A stretch of 6,178 nucleotides of DNA from assembly GCA_003096255.1 (NCBI GenBank), contig PIXS01000124.1, forward strand, positions 1-6,178, read 5' to 3'. Positions 5,599 through 6,178 of this stretch are shown here, piece by piece. Below the pieces are notes generated by a model. The model did not search any database. It had not been told where the DNA came from and saw nothing but the letters and a program-made list of their open reading frames with translations. The DNA comes from Candidatus Bathyarchaeum sp. Lineage in GTDB: Archaea; Thermoproteota; Bathyarchaeia; Bathyarchaeales; Bathyarchaeaceae. The position numbers and the translations under genes were made by a program. Each line of letters begins with the position of its first letter. Position 1 is the first letter of the stretch.

Positions 5599-6178
5599 TT
5601 AAAACAGCGATTTAACTTGATTTACAATTCCTTGGGATGCCATGTATCGGTAGAGTCTTCGTTTTAGTGCTTTGCTTGAAAAAATGCCACCGACTCTTCG
5701 GCTCCAAGAACCAAAAAAGCTCCGATAACAAAGATACAACTCTTCTTGCACTTCTTTTGCAGTTAGGCTCTCAGTAGGCATGATGGCGTGAACCATGTCA
5801 TAGTTTGCCCAATTCCAGTCTTGTATCCACCCGTTTTGTTTAGCAGTTTCATAAATTGCAGTTCCTGGAAACGGTGTAAGTATCCCAAAAATAGCCAAAT
5901 CAGGGTCTAAATCGTTAGCGAACTCTCGCAGATTAGCAATGGACTGTTTTGTGTCATTTCTTTGCCCTATAATGAACATGCCCTGAGAGAAAATGTCACT
6001 TTTTTTCAGAAGCTTAACAGCGTTTTTTGCATCTTGGGGTTTTGTATCTTTCTTGAAAGAATTCAAAGTAGATGCGCTGTTGCTTTCCACGCCTAAAAGG
6101 ACCCATCGTAGCCCAGATTTTCTCATTTTAGGCAAAACGTCCGCATGATTTACTACATCGTCACATCTTACCTGCATG
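5599..6178 (-). CDS. Radical SAM protein, probably B12-binding type, C-terminal part (5' end outside the window)
   Basis: About 192 residues of the C-terminal half are visible; the frame is open to the window edge and the Met at 6177 is internal to the domain. The sequence follows the later strands of the Elp3/MiaB/NifB-like radical SAM barrel: QVRCDD near the window edge (usual pattern R-x-D), LLGVES (27-32 from the first visible Met), GMFIIG (66-71) and ILTPFPGTAIYE (99-110), then DW-x5-D. This pattern is typical of B12-binding radical SAM enzymes such as the BchE-like and methyltransferase groups. The cobalamin domain and the CxxxCxxC cluster motif expected upstream cannot be seen, so the B12 part is inferred. 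The C-terminal tail (about 139-192) is helical and basic (LKRRLYRYM). The substrate is unknown. It lies 16 bases upstream of the six-helix membrane protein gene, probably in one transcript, which hints at a membrane or lipid-related role. Confidence 0.85.
   Translation of the reverse strand, partial: MQVRCDDVVNHADVLPKMRKSGLRWVLLGVESNSASTLNSFKKDTKPQDAKNAVKLLKKSDIFSQGMFIIGQRNDTKQSIANLREFANDLDPDLAIFGILTPFPGTAIYETAKQNGWIQDWNWANYDMVHAIMPTESLTAKEVQEELYLCYRSFFGSWSRRVGGIFSSKALKRRLYRYMASQGIVNQVKSLF

Noticed and set aside
1..6178. CRISPR array, tRNA or rRNA genes, insertion sequences
   Set aside because: I looked for regular direct repeats, tRNA-like T-loop (GTTCRA) and acceptor patterns, and transposase motifs, and found none; the intergenic gaps are all under 130 bases.

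Overview
The window looks like a piece of an archaeal chromosome of moderate G+C. It opens with the end of an archaeal-type nascent polypeptide-associated complex (NAC) gene. It also carries an F420H2-oxidase-type flavodiiron protein, GGTGA/GGAG ribosome binding sites, TATA-like elements and a secreted protein ending in a PEF-plus-membrane-helix tail. From memory, the secreted protein and the small zinc-ribbon membrane protein resemble families common in Bathyarchaeia (the MCG group). That lineage assignment is an inference and needs a homology search. I see no tRNA, rRNA, CRISPR array, insertion sequence or phage gene.

Layout. Left part, plus strand: the 3' end of nac (1-218), a short Glu/Leu/Phe/Val-type dehydrogenase that keeps glutamate-type residues (334-1470), and trmO for tRNA m6t6A37 methylation (1541-2002). 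Middle, minus strand: fprA (2042-3247) converges on trmO across a hairpin with a T-rich tail. Upstream of fprA on the same strand lies a gene for a secreted, C-terminally anchored protein (3329-4423). That gene diverges from a small plus-strand zinc-ribbon membrane protein gene (4552-4851) across a 128-base region holding a TATA-like element and a short palindrome. Right part, minus strand: a B12-type radical SAM protein gene entering from beyond the window end (5599-6178), followed after 16 bases by a six-helix membrane protein gene with Cys/His clusters (4863-5582). The latter converges on the zinc-ribbon gene with only 11 bases between stops.

How they fit together. This looks like ordinary chromosomal gene order: translation and tRNA modification, amino-acid nitrogen metabolism, oxygen defence and envelope proteins. 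No single pathway ties the genes together. The best points for a second look are: (1) the flavodiiron protein has Arg where the last diiron His ligand is expected; (2) the six-helix membrane protein has two Cys/His clusters predicted on the same membrane face and is apparently co-transcribed with a radical SAM enzyme; (3) the dehydrogenase mixes glutamate- and leucine-dehydrogenase features; (4) the secreted PEF-tail protein is of unknown function. I found no convincing undescribed multi-gene system.
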